This document shows, one piece after another, positions 25,876 through 33,498 of a DNA stretch of 64,000 nucleotides (position 1 is the stretch's first letter; the number at the start of each line of letters is the position of its first letter). The DNA is taken from the NCBI RefSeq assembly GCF_011045165.1, contig NZ_JAAKZI010000012.1, positions 46,734 to 110,733 of the forward strand, in the 5' to 3' direction. This DNA is from Arthrobacter silviterrae (GTDB taxonomy: Bacteria; Actinomycetota; Actinomycetes; Actinomycetales; Micrococcaceae). Position numbers and translations under genes: made by a program. The notes under the pieces are model-generated. The model did not search any database. It was not told where the DNA came from and worked only from the letters and a program-made list of their open reading frames with translations.

Positions 25876-26865
25876 ATGGAAAAGTCGGAATTGGCCGAAA
25901 AAATTACCCGGGACTGGCCCGCCCGAGGCGAAATCGCCACCACGGCGGAGCTGGGCCGGGTGGGCCTGAGCCCACGGCTGTTGGCGTCGGCCGTCAGGCA
26001 TTCGCTCCTGTTCCGGATCCGACACGGGGCGTACGTCAGAATGGGTGTCTGGCAGGAGAAATACCCGTCGGAAAAGGTCATGTTGCGCGTCACGGCCCAT
26101 TTTCATGCCACCCATGGGCGCGCGCTCTACAGCCATGCCAGCGCGGCCAGGCTGCTGGGACTGTCCCTCTGGAACGTCGGGCCGGGCGTGCACATTACAA
26201 CGCCGTCATCCGTCTCGGCAAAAAGTACTGTGCCGGGCGTCAAGGTGCACCGACGGCAATTGCCGGATTCAGCGCAAACCCGGATCAGCCACCACACGCT
26301 CGGTCCGGTCAGGACCACCACCTTGGAACAGACCATCGTTGACTGCGCCCGGACCGAGCCATTTGTCACGGCGGTCATTATCGGCGACTCCGGCCTGCAC
26401 CGGGGAGCCAGCCTGGCCGTGATGCTTGAACTGCTCGACGCCATTCGCGGGCGGCGCGGGGTCCGGGCCGCCCGGAAAGTGCTGGCAGCCTTGGACAAAG
26501 GTTCCGAGTCCGCGGGAGAGACCCGGCTGCGGCTGATGGTCGCCGACATGGACATTCTGCAGCCCGAATACCAGGTCCACGTGCAGGCTGCGGGCAATAA
26601 TTACCGGGTTGACGGCGCCTGGCGGGACATCAAGCTGGCCTTGGAATTCGATGGAAAGACCAAATACTTTGCCTTCCGGCCCACCAACGAGGCCCTCTAC
26701 GAGGAGCGCCAACGCGAACGCGAGCTCATGGAGGACGGTTGGAGCTTTATCCGGGTGGAGTGGAAGGACCTGGCCGACGCCGAGTTGCTGCGCCGCCGAA
26801 TCATGGCGGCCATGCTGAACGCGCGGAAGCGATTGGCCGCCGTACAGAGGGACGACCTCTGGTGA
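25876..26865 (+). CDS. AbiEi-like antitoxin-domain / endonuclease-like protein
   Basis: A 329-residue protein of the type IV toxin-antitoxin AbiEi_4 group. The N-terminal winged-helix (residues about 5-60: GEIATTAELGRVGLSPRLLA then FRIRHGAYVRMGVW) precedes a mostly beta middle (LYSHASAARLLGLSLWNVGP, VKVHRRQLPD), and the C-terminal 100 residues look like a small endonuclease-type fold (YQVHVQAAGNNYRVDGAWRD, LALEFDGKTKYF, GWSFIRVEWKDL) as in DUF559 proteins. No AbiEii-type nucleotidyltransferase toxin gene is adjacent, so it stands alone. It is tightly bracketed by 68-bp repeats. A single TTATCCACA (25816-25824) lies upstream. Role in defence or regulation is inferred from the family. Confidence 0.75.
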   Translation: MEKSELAEKITRDWPARGEIATTAELGRVGLSPRLLASAVRHSLLFRIRHGAYVRMGVWQEKYPSEKVMLRVTAHFHATHGRALYSHASAARLLGLSLWNVGPGVHITTPSSVSAKSTVPGVKVHRRQLPDSAQTRISHHTLGPVRTTTLEQTIVDCARTEPFVTAVIIGDSGLHRGASLAVMLELLDAIRGRRGVRAARKVLAALDKGSESAGETRLRLMVADMDILQPEYQVHVQAAGNNYRVDGAWRDIKLALEFDGKTKYFAFRPTNEALYEERQRERELMEDGWSFIRVEWKDLADAELLRRRIMAAMLNARKRLAAVQRDDLW

Positions 26866-26930
26866 CGGCGTGCCATGCTGTCCGGGGCGGGTGAAATTTC
26901 ACACGCCGCCGGCAGTTTGGCACGCCGTCA
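26863..26930. repeat. 68-bp palindromic repeat, copy 2
   Basis: A 68-bp element with perfect 13-bp ends, TGACGGCGTGCCA and TGGCACGCCGTCA, and the same perfect centre GTGAAATTTCAC (26891-26902) as copy 1. Its two ends supply the TGA stop codons of the AbiEi-like gene (+) and of hspR (-). As a stem-loop between convergent genes it could also act as a bidirectional terminator. Confidence 0.85.
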
Positions 26931-27368
26931 GCGCTGCGGACGCCAGATGACGACGGCCTGGCTGCGGGCGCGCGGGCGCTGGCCGCGGGCCAGTGCCACA
27001 ATGTCGTCGCCGGCCAGGCCCGCGGCAAACACGCGGCTGTTGGGGCGCGGCGGGCGCGACTCCATCTCCGCCGTGACGGATTCCAGCTGCTCGCCCAGTT
27101 CACGCACCTTGGCGCGGAGGGCCTCCACCTGGTTCTCCAGCTGCATGATCCGCCGGATGCCTTCCAGGGAAACGCCCTCATGGGAGAGCCGCTGGACCTC
27201 GCGGAGCATGTCGACGTCGTGCTGTGAATATCGGCGCGAGCGTCCGGGGGCCCGGTTCGGCTTCACAATGCCCAGGCGGTCGTACTGGCGCAGGGTTTGC
27301 GGGTGCATCTCCGCCAGCTCCGCCGCCACGGAGATCACAAAGATGGGTGCGTGGGGGTCGACAATCAT
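26928..27368 (-). CDS. hspR: HspR, MerR-family heat-shock repressor
   Basis: A 146-residue MerR-type repressor of the dnaK operon. The winged HTH (residues about 10-75) has IFVISVAAELAEMHPQTLRQ, YDRLGIVKPNRAPGRSRRYS and EVQRLSHEGVSLEGIRRIM, all typical of HspR; a coiled coil of about 35 residues follows (LENQVEALRAKVRELGEQLE). It is the last gene of dnaK-grpE-dnaJ-hspR, and two inverted repeats matching its HAIR operator lie before dnaK, so it should repress its own operon with DnaK as co-repressor, as in Streptomyces and mycobacteria. The stop codon lies within the 68-bp palindromic repeat. Confidence 0.93.
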   Translation of the reverse strand: MIVDPHAPIFVISVAAELAEMHPQTLRQYDRLGIVKPNRAPGRSRRYSQHDVDMLREVQRLSHEGVSLEGIRRIMQLENQVEALRAKVRELGEQLESVTAEMESRPPRPNSRVFAAGLAGDDIVALARGQRPRARSQAVVIWRPQR

Positions 27369-27384
27369 CGTGATCTCCTCTCTT

Positions 27385-27407
27385 CGGTGGTTGAGCCTGT
27401 CGAAACC
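27385..27407 (+). repeat. GGTGGTTGAGCCTGTCGAAACC-type dispersed repeat, hspR-dnaJ gap
   Basis: One arm of a repeat family found several times in this operon: CGGTGGTTGAGCCTGTCGAA plus ACC. It lies in the 45-bp gap between dnaJ and hspR. Further copies are at 28431-28451 and 28458-28478, and degenerate coding copies are inside grpE. Confidence 0.75.
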
Positions 27408-27413
27408 CGGTGG

Positions 27414-28394
27414 TTAGAGCTTGGCCTTGTCGCGCAGCGTGGCCCGGGGGTCGCCGTCGGCCGTGGCTGCAGCGAATGCCCTGACGGCCTCCTCGGCATC
27501 CTTGCTGAGTTTCTGCGGGACGGAAACATCGATCGTCACGAGCAGGTCGCCGTCGCCCTTCTTCGTCTTGACGCCGGCACCCTTGACCCGGAGGGTCCGC
27601 CCGCTGGGCGTTCCGGCCGGGACGCGCACCCTGACGGTGTCGCCGGTGAGCGTGGGGACGCTGATGTCCGCGCCCAGGGCAGCCTCGGGAAATGTCACGG
27701 GCACGTGGATGCGAATGTTGTCGCCGTCGCGCATGAAAAAGTCGTGCGGCTTGACGTTGACGGTGACCACCAGGTCCCCCGGGCCCGCGGCGCCTGACTG
27801 GCCCTTGCCCTTGACCCTGACCTTTTGGCCGTCCTTGATGCCGGCGGGAATGCGCACGTCAATGGTGTCGCCGCTGGGTTCACGGAAGGCGATCTTGGTG
27901 CCGTTGATGGAGCCGCCGAAGGAAATGCTGGTCGACGCCGACCTGTCGGCACCCTTGGTGGGCGCGGGCTGGTAGCCGCCGCCGAAGCCGCCACCGCCAA
28001 AGAGGTCGGCAAATTCGGGCGGGAGTCCTGAACCGTTGAAGCCGGGCGTGCCGCGCCGGGCACCGCCCCGTCCACCGCCAAAGAGGTCGCCAAACACGTC
28101 CTCAAAGCCTGTGGGACCACCCTGCCCGCCTGCCCCGCCGGCGCTGAAGCGGGCTCCGCCGCCCATGGCACGGATGGCGTCGTACTGTTCGCGGTCTTCC
28201 TTGTTGGACAGCACCGAGTATGCCTCAGAAATGTCCTTGAACGTCTTTTCCGCCTTGGCATCACCGGCATTGGTGTCCGGGTGGTACTTGCGTGCCAGCT
28301 TCCGGTATGACTTCTTGATGTCGGCGTCCGACGCATCTTTGGCCACCCCAAGGATCTTGTAAAAGTCCTTCTCTGCCCAATCTTGACTTGCCAA
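27414..28394 (-). CDS. dnaJ: DnaJ/CbpA-type co-chaperone without zinc domain
   Basis: A 326-residue J-domain protein that delivers clients to DnaK and stimulates its ATPase. The J domain (residues 1-75) has KSYRKLARKYHPDTNAGD with the HPD motif; a Gly/Phe-rich linker follows (about 85-140) and then the two C-terminal beta-barrel domains (TISFGG-like SISFGGSINGTKIAF onward). There is no CxxCxGxG zinc finger; in fact no cysteine is visible in the protein, so it is a CbpA-type (class B) J protein rather than classical DnaJ. The start is TTG at 28394, with AAGGAGG just upstream; the upstream in-frame ATG lies in the repeat-containing gap. Confidence 0.93.
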   Translation of the reverse strand: MASQDWAEKDFYKILGVAKDASDADIKKSYRKLARKYHPDTNAGDAKAEKTFKDISEAYSVLSNKEDREQYDAIRAMGGGARFSAGGAGGQGGPTGFEDVFGDLFGGGRGGARRGTPGFNGSGLPPEFADLFGGGGFGGGYQPAPTKGADRSASTSISFGGSINGTKIAFREPSGDTIDVRIPAGIKDGQKVRVKGKGQSGAAGPGDLVVTVNVKPHDFFMRDGDNIRIHVPVTFPEAALGADISVPTLTGDTVRVRVPAGTPSGRTLRVKGAGVKTKKGDGDLLVTIDVSVPQKLSKDAEEAVRAFAAATADGDPRATLRDKAKL

Positions 28395-28430
28395 GACGCC
28401 TCCTTCTGGAAAAAAATTGTAGTGAAATGC

Positions 28431-28478
28431 GGTGGTTGAGCTCACCGAAACGCCAAGGTTTCGACAAGCTCAACCACC
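28431..28478. repeat. Inverted pair of the same repeat family, dnaJ-grpE gap
   Basis: GGTGGTTGAGCT (28431-28442) with CGAAAC is followed after a short loop by GTTTCGACAAGCTCAACCAC plus C (28458-28478), its reverse complement apart from a few bases. The pair forms a stem-loop in the gap between grpE and dnaJ and could act as an mRNA-processing or attenuating element within the operon. Confidence 0.75.
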
Positions 28479-28489
28479 GATTCGAGTTG

Positions 28490-29086
28490 CTACTCCGGTA
28501 CGGCCACAATCACCTGCGCGGCGCGCAGCACGCGCTCACCGGACTTGTAGCCGTTGCGCAGCACCTGGCTGACCGTGTCAACCTCGACGTCCGCCGACGG
28601 CTGCTGGATCAGGGCCTCGTGCACGGTTGGATCGAAAGGCACGCCGGTGGCGTCAATCTTCTCCAGGCCGTACGTTCCCAGCGCTGTTTCCAGCTTGGTG
28701 GCAATGGCCGCAAACGGCCCGTCAACGATGTCGCCATGGGCACGCCCGGCGTCGACGTCGTCCAGGACAGGCAGCAGCGAGTTCAGCACGCCGATGACGG
28801 CCATCTGGCCGGCAACCGCACGGTCGCGCTCAACGCGCTTGCGGTAGTTGACGTACTCCGCCTGGAGCCGAAGAAGATCGTTCTTCAGCTCCGCGGCGTC
28901 CTCGCCCGCTCCCTTGGCCACGGATTCCTCCGCGGGCACCTCAACACCGTTGAGTATGTCCTCCGCCTGGGAGAGGGCGTCGCCCTGGGTCTCGACAGGC
29001 TCGGCCACCGGGTTGCCAGGGGTCTCGACGGGCTCGACCGCCGGGTCCACCGGCTTGCCCTCTTCGGGGTTTACGGATTCAGACAT
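28490..29086 (-). CDS. grpE: GrpE nucleotide exchange factor
   Basis: A 198-residue GrpE that releases ADP from DnaK. The dimerising long helix (about 65-100, ELKNDLLRLQAEYVNYRKRV) and the C-terminal beta domain (GVPFDPTVHEALIQQP to VDTVSQVLRNGYKSGERVLR) are intact. The first 45 residues are disordered and hold a duplicated peptide, VEPVETPG (17-24) and AEPVETQG (28-35). At DNA level these two segments (near 28988-29011 and 29021-29044) resemble the repeat found in the operon's gaps. It lies 2 bp after dnaK. Confidence 0.95.
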   Translation of the reverse strand: MSESVNPEEGKPVDPAVEPVETPGNPVAEPVETQGDALSQAEDILNGVEVPAEESVAKGAGEDAAELKNDLLRLQAEYVNYRKRVERDRAVAGQMAVIGVLNSLLPVLDDVDAGRAHGDIVDGPFAAIATKLETALGTYGLEKIDATGVPFDPTVHEALIQQPSADVEVDTVSQVLRNGYKSGERVLRAAQVIVAVPE

Positions 29087-29088
29087 GT

Positions 29089-30951
29089 CTACTTCTTCTC
29101 GTCTGCGTCTTCGTCGATGATCTCGGCGTCAACGATGTCCTCGTCTGCACCGGCCCCGGACGGAGCACCCTCGGAGGCGTCGGACGCGGCACCCTCAGCG
29201 GAAGCCGCGGCGTAGATGGCCTCGCCCAGCTTGGACTGCGAAGCCTGCAGCTTCTCAAACGCAGCCTTCACGGCTGCGTCGTCGTCGCCGGCCAGGGCCG
29301 TCTTCAGCTCGGTGACATCGGCCTTGACCGTGTTCTTGACGTCCTCGGGCAGCTTGTCGTCGTTGTCGGCGAGCACCTTGTCCACGGAGTAGTGCAGTTG
29401 CTCGGCGGAGTTGCGCAGGTCCGCTGCCTCGCGGCGGGCCTTGTCCTCTGCTGCGTGCTCTTCGGCCTCGTGCACCATGCGCTCGATGTCATCCTTGGAC
29501 AGTGCGGTGCCGCCCGTGATGGTCATGGACTGCTCGGTGCCGGTGCCCTTGTCCTTGGCGGAAACGTGGACAATGCCGTTGGCGTCGATGTCGAAGGTGA
29601 CCTCAACCTGCGGGACGCCGCGCGGGGCCGGCGCGATGCCGGTCAGCTCGAACGTGCCCAGCGGCTTGTTGTCGCGGGTGAACTGGCGCTCGCCCTGGAA
29701 GACCTGGATGGCCACGGACGGCTGGTTGTCGTCAGCGGTGGTGAAGGTCTCCGAACGCTTCGTCGGGATGGCTGTGTTGCGCTCGATCAGGTTGGTCATG
29801 ACACCGCCCTTGGTCTCGATGCCCAGGGACAGCGGGGTGACGTCGATCAGGAGAACGTCCTTGCGCTCGCCCTTCAGGACACCTGCCTGCAGTGCGGCAC
29901 CAACGGCCACCACCTCATCCGGGTTGACGCCCTTGTTGGGCTCCTTGCCGCCGGCCAGTTCCTTAACCAGTTCGACGACGGCGGGCATGCGGGTGGAACC
30001 GCCCACGAGCACGATGTGGTCGATGTCGGAAACCTTGATGTTGGCTTCCTTGATGACGTCATTGAACGGCTTCTTGGTGCGCTCGAGCAGGTCCTTGGTC
30101 ATGTCCTGGAGCTTGGCGCGGGTCAGCTGCTCGTCCAGGTGCACCGGACCGTCGGGGGTGACGGAGAGGTACTGCAGGGAGATGTTGGTGGAGGTCGAGG
30201 AGGAGAGTTCCTTCTTGGCCTGCTCGGCAGCTTCCTTCAGGCGCTGGAGGGCGATCTTGTCCTTGGACAGGTCGATGCCCTTGACCTTGAGCTGGTTCAG
30301 CAGGTATTCAACAACGCGCTGGTCCCAGTCGTCGCCGCCGAGGCGGTTGTCCCCGTAGGTGGCGCGCACCTGGATGGTGGAGAAGTCGTCTTCATCCTTG
30401 CCCACTTCGAGCAGGGAGACGTCAAACGTTCCGCCGCCGAGGTCGAAGACCAGGATGAGCTCGTCTTCCTTGCCCTTGTCCAGGCCGTAGGCCAGGGCGG
30501 CCGCAGTGGGCTCGTTGACAATGCGCAGCACGTTCAGACCGGCAATTTCACCGGCTTCCTTGGTGGCCTGGCGCTGGGCGTCGTTAAAGTAGGCCGGGAC
30601 GGTGACCACGGCGTCGGTGACCTTCTCGCCCAGGTACGCTTCGGCGTCGTTCTTGAGCTTCATCAGGATGCGGGCGGAGATTTCCTGCGCGGTGTACTTC
30701 TTGTCGTCGATCGCAACGGTCCAGTCGGTGCCCATGTGGCGCTTGACGGAGGCGATGGTGCGGTCGATGTTGTTGACGGCCTGGCGCTTGGCGATTTCGC
30801 CGACCAGGACTTCGCCGCTCTTGGAGAAGGCAACAACGGACGGGGTGGTGCGGCCGCCTTCTGCGTTGGCGATGACGGTGGGCTCGCCGCCTTCCAGCAC
30901 GGAGACGACAGAGTTGGTGGTTCCGAGGTCAATACCTACGGCACGTGACAT
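29089..30951 (-). CDS. dnaK: Chaperone DnaK (Hsp70)
   Basis: A 620-residue Hsp70. The N-terminal ATPase begins [20 protein letters not shown] and has [15 protein letters not shown] and [15 protein letters not shown]; the substrate-binding domain starts near residue 365 ([20 protein letters not shown]), and the C terminus is acidic ([11 protein letters not shown]). Length and all motifs are normal for actinobacteria. It is the first gene of the heat-shock operon. A TTGACA/TAAAGT promoter (31069-31074 and 31047-31052 on the - strand) overlaps one HAIR operator and a second lies just upstream, so it is repressed by HspR and induced by heat. Confidence 0.98.
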   Translation of the reverse strand: MSRAVGIDLGTTNSVVSVLEGGEPTVIANAEGGRTTPSVVAFSKSGEVLVGEIAKRQAVNNIDRTIASVKRHMGTDWTVAIDDKKYTAQEISARILMKLKNDAEAYLGEKVTDAVVTVPAYFNDAQRQATKEAGEIAGLNVLRIVNEPTAAALAYGLDKGKEDELILVFDLGGGTFDVSLLEVGKDEDDFSTIQVRATYGDNRLGGDDWDQRVVEYLLNQLKVKGIDLSKDKIALQRLKEAAEQAKKELSSSTSTNISLQYLSVTPDGPVHLDEQLTRAKLQDMTKDLLERTKKPFNDVIKEANIKVSDIDHIVLVGGSTRMPAVVELVKELAGGKEPNKGVNPDEVVAVGAALQAGVLKGERKDVLLIDVTPLSLGIETKGGVMTNLIERNTAIPTKRSETFTTADDNQPSVAIQVFQGERQFTRDNKPLGTFELTGIAPAPRGVPQVEVTFDIDANGIVHVSAKDKGTGTEQSMTITGGTALSKDDIERMVHEAEEHAAEDKARREAADLRNSAEQLHYSVDKVLADNDDKLPEDVKNTVKADVTELKTALAGDDDAAVKAAFEKLQASQSKLGEAIYAAASAEGAASDASEGAPSGAGADEDIVDAEIIDEDADEKK

Positions 30952-31027
30952 AAGTGGTTCCTTTCAGGGGCCGCTGCGTGAACAAGTCCGCGGCCGGGAT
31001 GGCTGCGGGTTCGCTCAACCAGCGGGT

Positions 31028-31100
31028 ATTGAGCGTTCTGGACTCAACTTTACTCAGGCTCGTTTCCATGTCAAATGAAGTTGAGCGTAGTTGGCTCAAC
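31028..31100 (-). promoter_or_regulatory. dnaK promoter with two HAIR (HspR) operators
   Basis: Two inverted repeats TTGAG-N9-CTCAA occur at 31029-31047 and 31081-31099, matching the HAIR core CTTGAGT-N7-ACTCAAG. On the - strand a TTGACA box (31074-31069), a 16-bp spacer and TAAAGT (31052-31047) form a good primary-sigma promoter. The first HAIR covers the region just after the -10 box and the second lies upstream of the -35 box, so HspR bound to both would block initiation. Confidence 0.85.
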
Positions 31101-31212
31101 TTTCACTGTGGGCGTACATGCCCGACGCCGGAGGGCCGGGTTCAGGGTGCGCTCCACGCCAAGGTGTGGGCAGGCGTGGCGCCCAGCTCCGGCCGGGCAT
31201 ACACTCCCATTT

Positions 31213-32037
31213 ATGAACGCGGCAAACAGCTCAGGGTCCGGGGATGTCTATACGCACGGCCACCACGAAAGCGTGCTGCGCTCGCACGTTTCGCGGACCG
31301 CCGCCAATTCCGCGGCGTATCTCATTCCACACCTCACACACGGACTCCGCGTGCTGGACGTGGGGTCCGGGCCGGGCACCATCACGGCCGACTTTGCGCG
31401 GCTGGTGGCACCCGGCGAGGTGCTGGGACTGGACCGCTCCCCGGAGGTGGTTGCTGCGGCCACCGCATTGGCCGCCGACCAGCACCTCCGCAACCTCAGC
31501 TTCGACACGGGCGACATCTACGAGCTGGACTTCCCCGACGAATCATTTGACGTGGTCCACGCCCACCAGGTTCTCCAACACCTGACCGACCCGGTCGCGG
31601 CGCTGCGTGAAATGCGGCGCGTGGCCAGGCCCGGCGGCATTGTGGCCGTGCGCGACGCCGACTTTCACGGCATGTCCTGGTACCCGGAACTGCCCGAGCT
31701 CGACGAATGGATGGACCTCTACCAGCAGGTGGCACGGCACAACAATGCCGAGCCCGACGCCGGACGCCGCCTAGTCCACTGGGCGCAGGCTGCAGGCTTC
31801 ACGGACGTGTCGCCGTCGTCGGCCAATTGGCTGTACGCCACCGAGGAGCAGCGCCTCTGGCACGCCGGCGTGTGGGCGGACCGGGTGGTGAAGTCCGCCT
31901 TTGCCGAGCAGGCCGTGGGCTACGGGCTGGCGGATGCAGCGGCGCTGGAGAGGATTTCGGCGGGCTGGCGGGCCTGGGGCGCCAGCCCGGACGGCTGGTT
32001 TGTGATGCCCAACGGGGAGATCATTGCCCGGGCCTGA
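31213..32037 (+). CDS. Class I SAM-dependent methyltransferase
   Basis: A 274-residue methyltransferase of the UbiE/Methyltransf_11 kind. The SAM-binding strand is RVLDVGSGPGTITADFARLV, followed by the acidic GLDRSPEV, and the substrate-side VVHAHQVLQHLTDPVAALRE and EMRRVARPGGIVAVRDAD. The ATG is 7 nt after TACACT (31200-31205), so the message is probably leaderless. It is divergent from dnaK and shares its upstream region. A small-molecule substrate is likely but cannot be named. Confidence 0.88.
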   Translation: MNAANSSGSGDVYTHGHHESVLRSHVSRTAANSAAYLIPHLTHGLRVLDVGSGPGTITADFARLVAPGEVLGLDRSPEVVAAATALAADQHLRNLSFDTGDIYELDFPDESFDVVHAHQVLQHLTDPVAALREMRRVARPGGIVAVRDADFHGMSWYPELPELDEWMDLYQQVARHNNAEPDAGRRLVHWAQAAGFTDVSPSSANWLYATEEQRLWHAGVWADRVVKSAFAEQAVGYGLADAAALERISAGWRAWGASPDGWFVMPNGEIIARA

Positions 32038-32060
32038 CACTGCCACACTGGGAGGGACTT

Positions 32061-32645
32061 GTGGACAAGAACCGGCTTGAGGCGCTCAGCGACGGCGTCC
32101 TGGCGATCATCATCACCATCATGGTGCTGGAGTTCAAGACGCCGGCGACGGCGGACTGGTCCGGCCTGGCGAGCATCCTTCCGACGCTGCTGAGCTACTT
32201 GCTGAGCTTCGTCTACATCGGCATCTACTGGAACAACCACCACCACATGATCAAGCTGGCCAATGAGGTGACGGGCGGCATCCTGTGGGCCAACCTGCAC
32301 CTGCTGTTTTGGCTGTCCCTGGTGCCGTTCATGACCCGCTGGATGGACGAGTCCGGCTTCGCGACCGTCCCGGTCTTCATTTACGGGGCGAACCTGATGC
32401 TGGCCGCCATTGCCTACGCCATCCTGCAGGCAGGATTCATCCGTCAGCAGGGCCCGGGCGGCAGGCTGGCGAGGGCGATCGGGAAAAACGTCAAGGCGCG
32501 CGTCTCCCCCGCCATCTATATAGCAGGTTGCGCGCTGACCTTTGCCTCCCCCGTGTTCGGGCTGGCGGCCTATGCCGTGGTGGCGGCCATCTGGCTGGTG
32601 CCGGACCGCGGCATGGAGCGCGTGTTGCGCGCAGGCGGGGCTTAG
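32061..32645 (+). CDS. TMEM175-family (DUF1211) membrane protein, putative K+ channel
   Basis: A 194-residue membrane protein with six predicted helices. It begins with the family signature RLEALSDGVLAIIITIMVLE, which contains the acidic SDG turn of bacterial TMEM175 proteins, followed by YIGIYWNNHHHMIKL. Bacterial members form tetrameric potassium-leak channels. A GGGAGGG site precedes the GTG at 32061, 23 bp after the methyltransferase gene, so the two are probably co-transcribed. It ends convergent with arsC, overlapping it by 4 bp. Confidence 0.85.
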   Translation: MDKNRLEALSDGVLAIIITIMVLEFKTPATADWSGLASILPTLLSYLLSFVYIGIYWNNHHHMIKLANEVTGGILWANLHLLFWLSLVPFMTRWMDESGFATVPVFIYGANLMLAAIAYAILQAGFIRQQGPGGRLARAIGKNVKARVSPAIYIAGCALTFASPVFGLAAYAVVAAIWLVPDRGMERVLRAGGA

Positions 32646-33040
32646 GCCAGCAGCTCCGCCACCAGCGCCTGGATGCGGGACTTGATGTCGTCGCGGATGG
32701 GCCGGACGGCGGCCACGCCCTGCCCGGCCGGGTCCTCAAGTTCCCAGTCCTCGTAGCGTTTGCCGGGGAAGATCGGGCAGGTGTCGCCGCAGCCCATGGT
32801 GATGACCACGTCGGACTCCCGCACGGCGTCTGTGGTGAGCACCTTGGGGATCTCGGCGGACATGTCGATCCCGTCTTCCGCCATGGCGGCCACGGCGGCC
32901 GGATTGACCGAATCCGCCGGTTCGGAGCCGGCGGACCGGACCTCGATGGCGCCGCCGGAGAGGGCGGTGAGGTAGGCGGCCGCCATCTGCGAGCGGCCGG
33001 CGTTGTGCACGCAGACAAACAAGACGGATGGCTTCTTCAT
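32642..33040 (-). CDS. arsC: Arsenate reductase (LMW-PTP fold)
   Basis: A 132-residue arsenate reductase with the low-molecular-weight phosphatase P-loop C10-VHNAG-R16 (FVCVHNAGRSQMAAAYL). Two further cysteines, C84 and C88 in MGCGDTCP, match the shape of the actinobacterial enzymes that recycle with mycothiol/mycoredoxin or thioredoxin. It reduces arsenate to arsenite for export. The start is taken as ATG 33040; GTG 33049, which has AGGAG four bases upstream, is a fair alternative. Divergent from arsR across an 18-bp inverted repeat operator. Confidence 0.9.
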   Translation of the reverse strand: MKKPSVLFVCVHNAGRSQMAAAYLTALSGGAIEVRSAGSEPADSVNPAAVAAMAEDGIDMSAEIPKVLTTDAVRESDVVITMGCGDTCPIFPGKRYEDWELEDPAGQGVAAVRPIRDDIKSRIQALVAELLA

Positions 33041-33076
33041 GGTGTCCACGGGGCTCCTGGCGGCATCACGACGGTA

Positions 33077-33129
33077 GATTGACGGTTGTCGATACATAGT
33101 ATTTACCCCTATATCGACAACTGTCAATC
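33077..33129. promoter_or_regulatory. ArsR operator/divergent promoter
   Basis: An 18-bp inverted repeat with one mismatch, GATTGACGGTTGTCGATA (33077-33094) and TATCGACAACTGTCAATC (33112-33129), with a 17-bp spacer, lies midway between arsC and arsR. The inner GTTGTCGATA/TATCGACAAC arms are perfect. Its position over both start regions makes it the likely ArsR operator for the two divergent transcripts. Confidence 0.85.
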
Positions 33130-33147
33130 CATGGGGATAATGGATGC

Positions 33148-33498
33148 ATGGAGACTTTGCCGCTGCTTGCCCCCGCCGCCGAATCGGACTGCTGTGCACT
33201 CAGCGGCCGCGCGGCTCTCAGCCCCTCGGAAGCGCAGGCAAGGGCGCGGATCCTGAAGGCACTGTCGGATCCCAACAGGCTGCGCCTGCTCTCCATTGTG
33301 AAGGCCGGCGACGGCGGCGAAGCGTGCGTCTGCGACCTCACGGAACCCCTGGACCTGGGCCAGCCCACCGTCTCGCACCACCTGAAGATCCTGGTGGACG
33401 CCGGGCTGCTCCACCGCGAAAAGCGTGGCACCTGGGCGTACTACTCACTGGTCCCAGGGGCGCTCGAGGCAGCGTCGGAAAGCATCACGGCCCTGTGA
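33148..33498 (+). CDS. arsR: ArsR-family arsenite-responsive repressor
   Basis: A 116-residue winged-helix repressor. The DNA-reading segment is LGQPTVSHHLKILVDAGLLH followed by the wing REKRGTWAYYSL. Candidate As(III) ligands are the N-terminal pair C15-C16 (AESDCCALSG) and the helix pair C60/C62 in ACVCDLTEP; the Corynebacterium glutamicum ArsR is known to use an N-terminal Cys pair plus a third Cys, which this layout resembles. It should release the flanking operator when arsenite binds. Its stop overlaps the next gene's GTG by 4 bp (GTGA). Confidence 0.92.
   Translation: METLPLLAPAAESDCCALSGRAALSPSEAQARARILKALSDPNRLRLLSIVKAGDGGEACVCDLTEPLDLGQPTVSHHLKILVDAGLLHREKRGTWAYYSLVPGALEAASESITAL

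Noticed and set aside
29392..30948. Long + strand frame antisense to dnaK
   Set aside because: Typical mirror frame of a highly expressed GC-rich gene; no independent signals.
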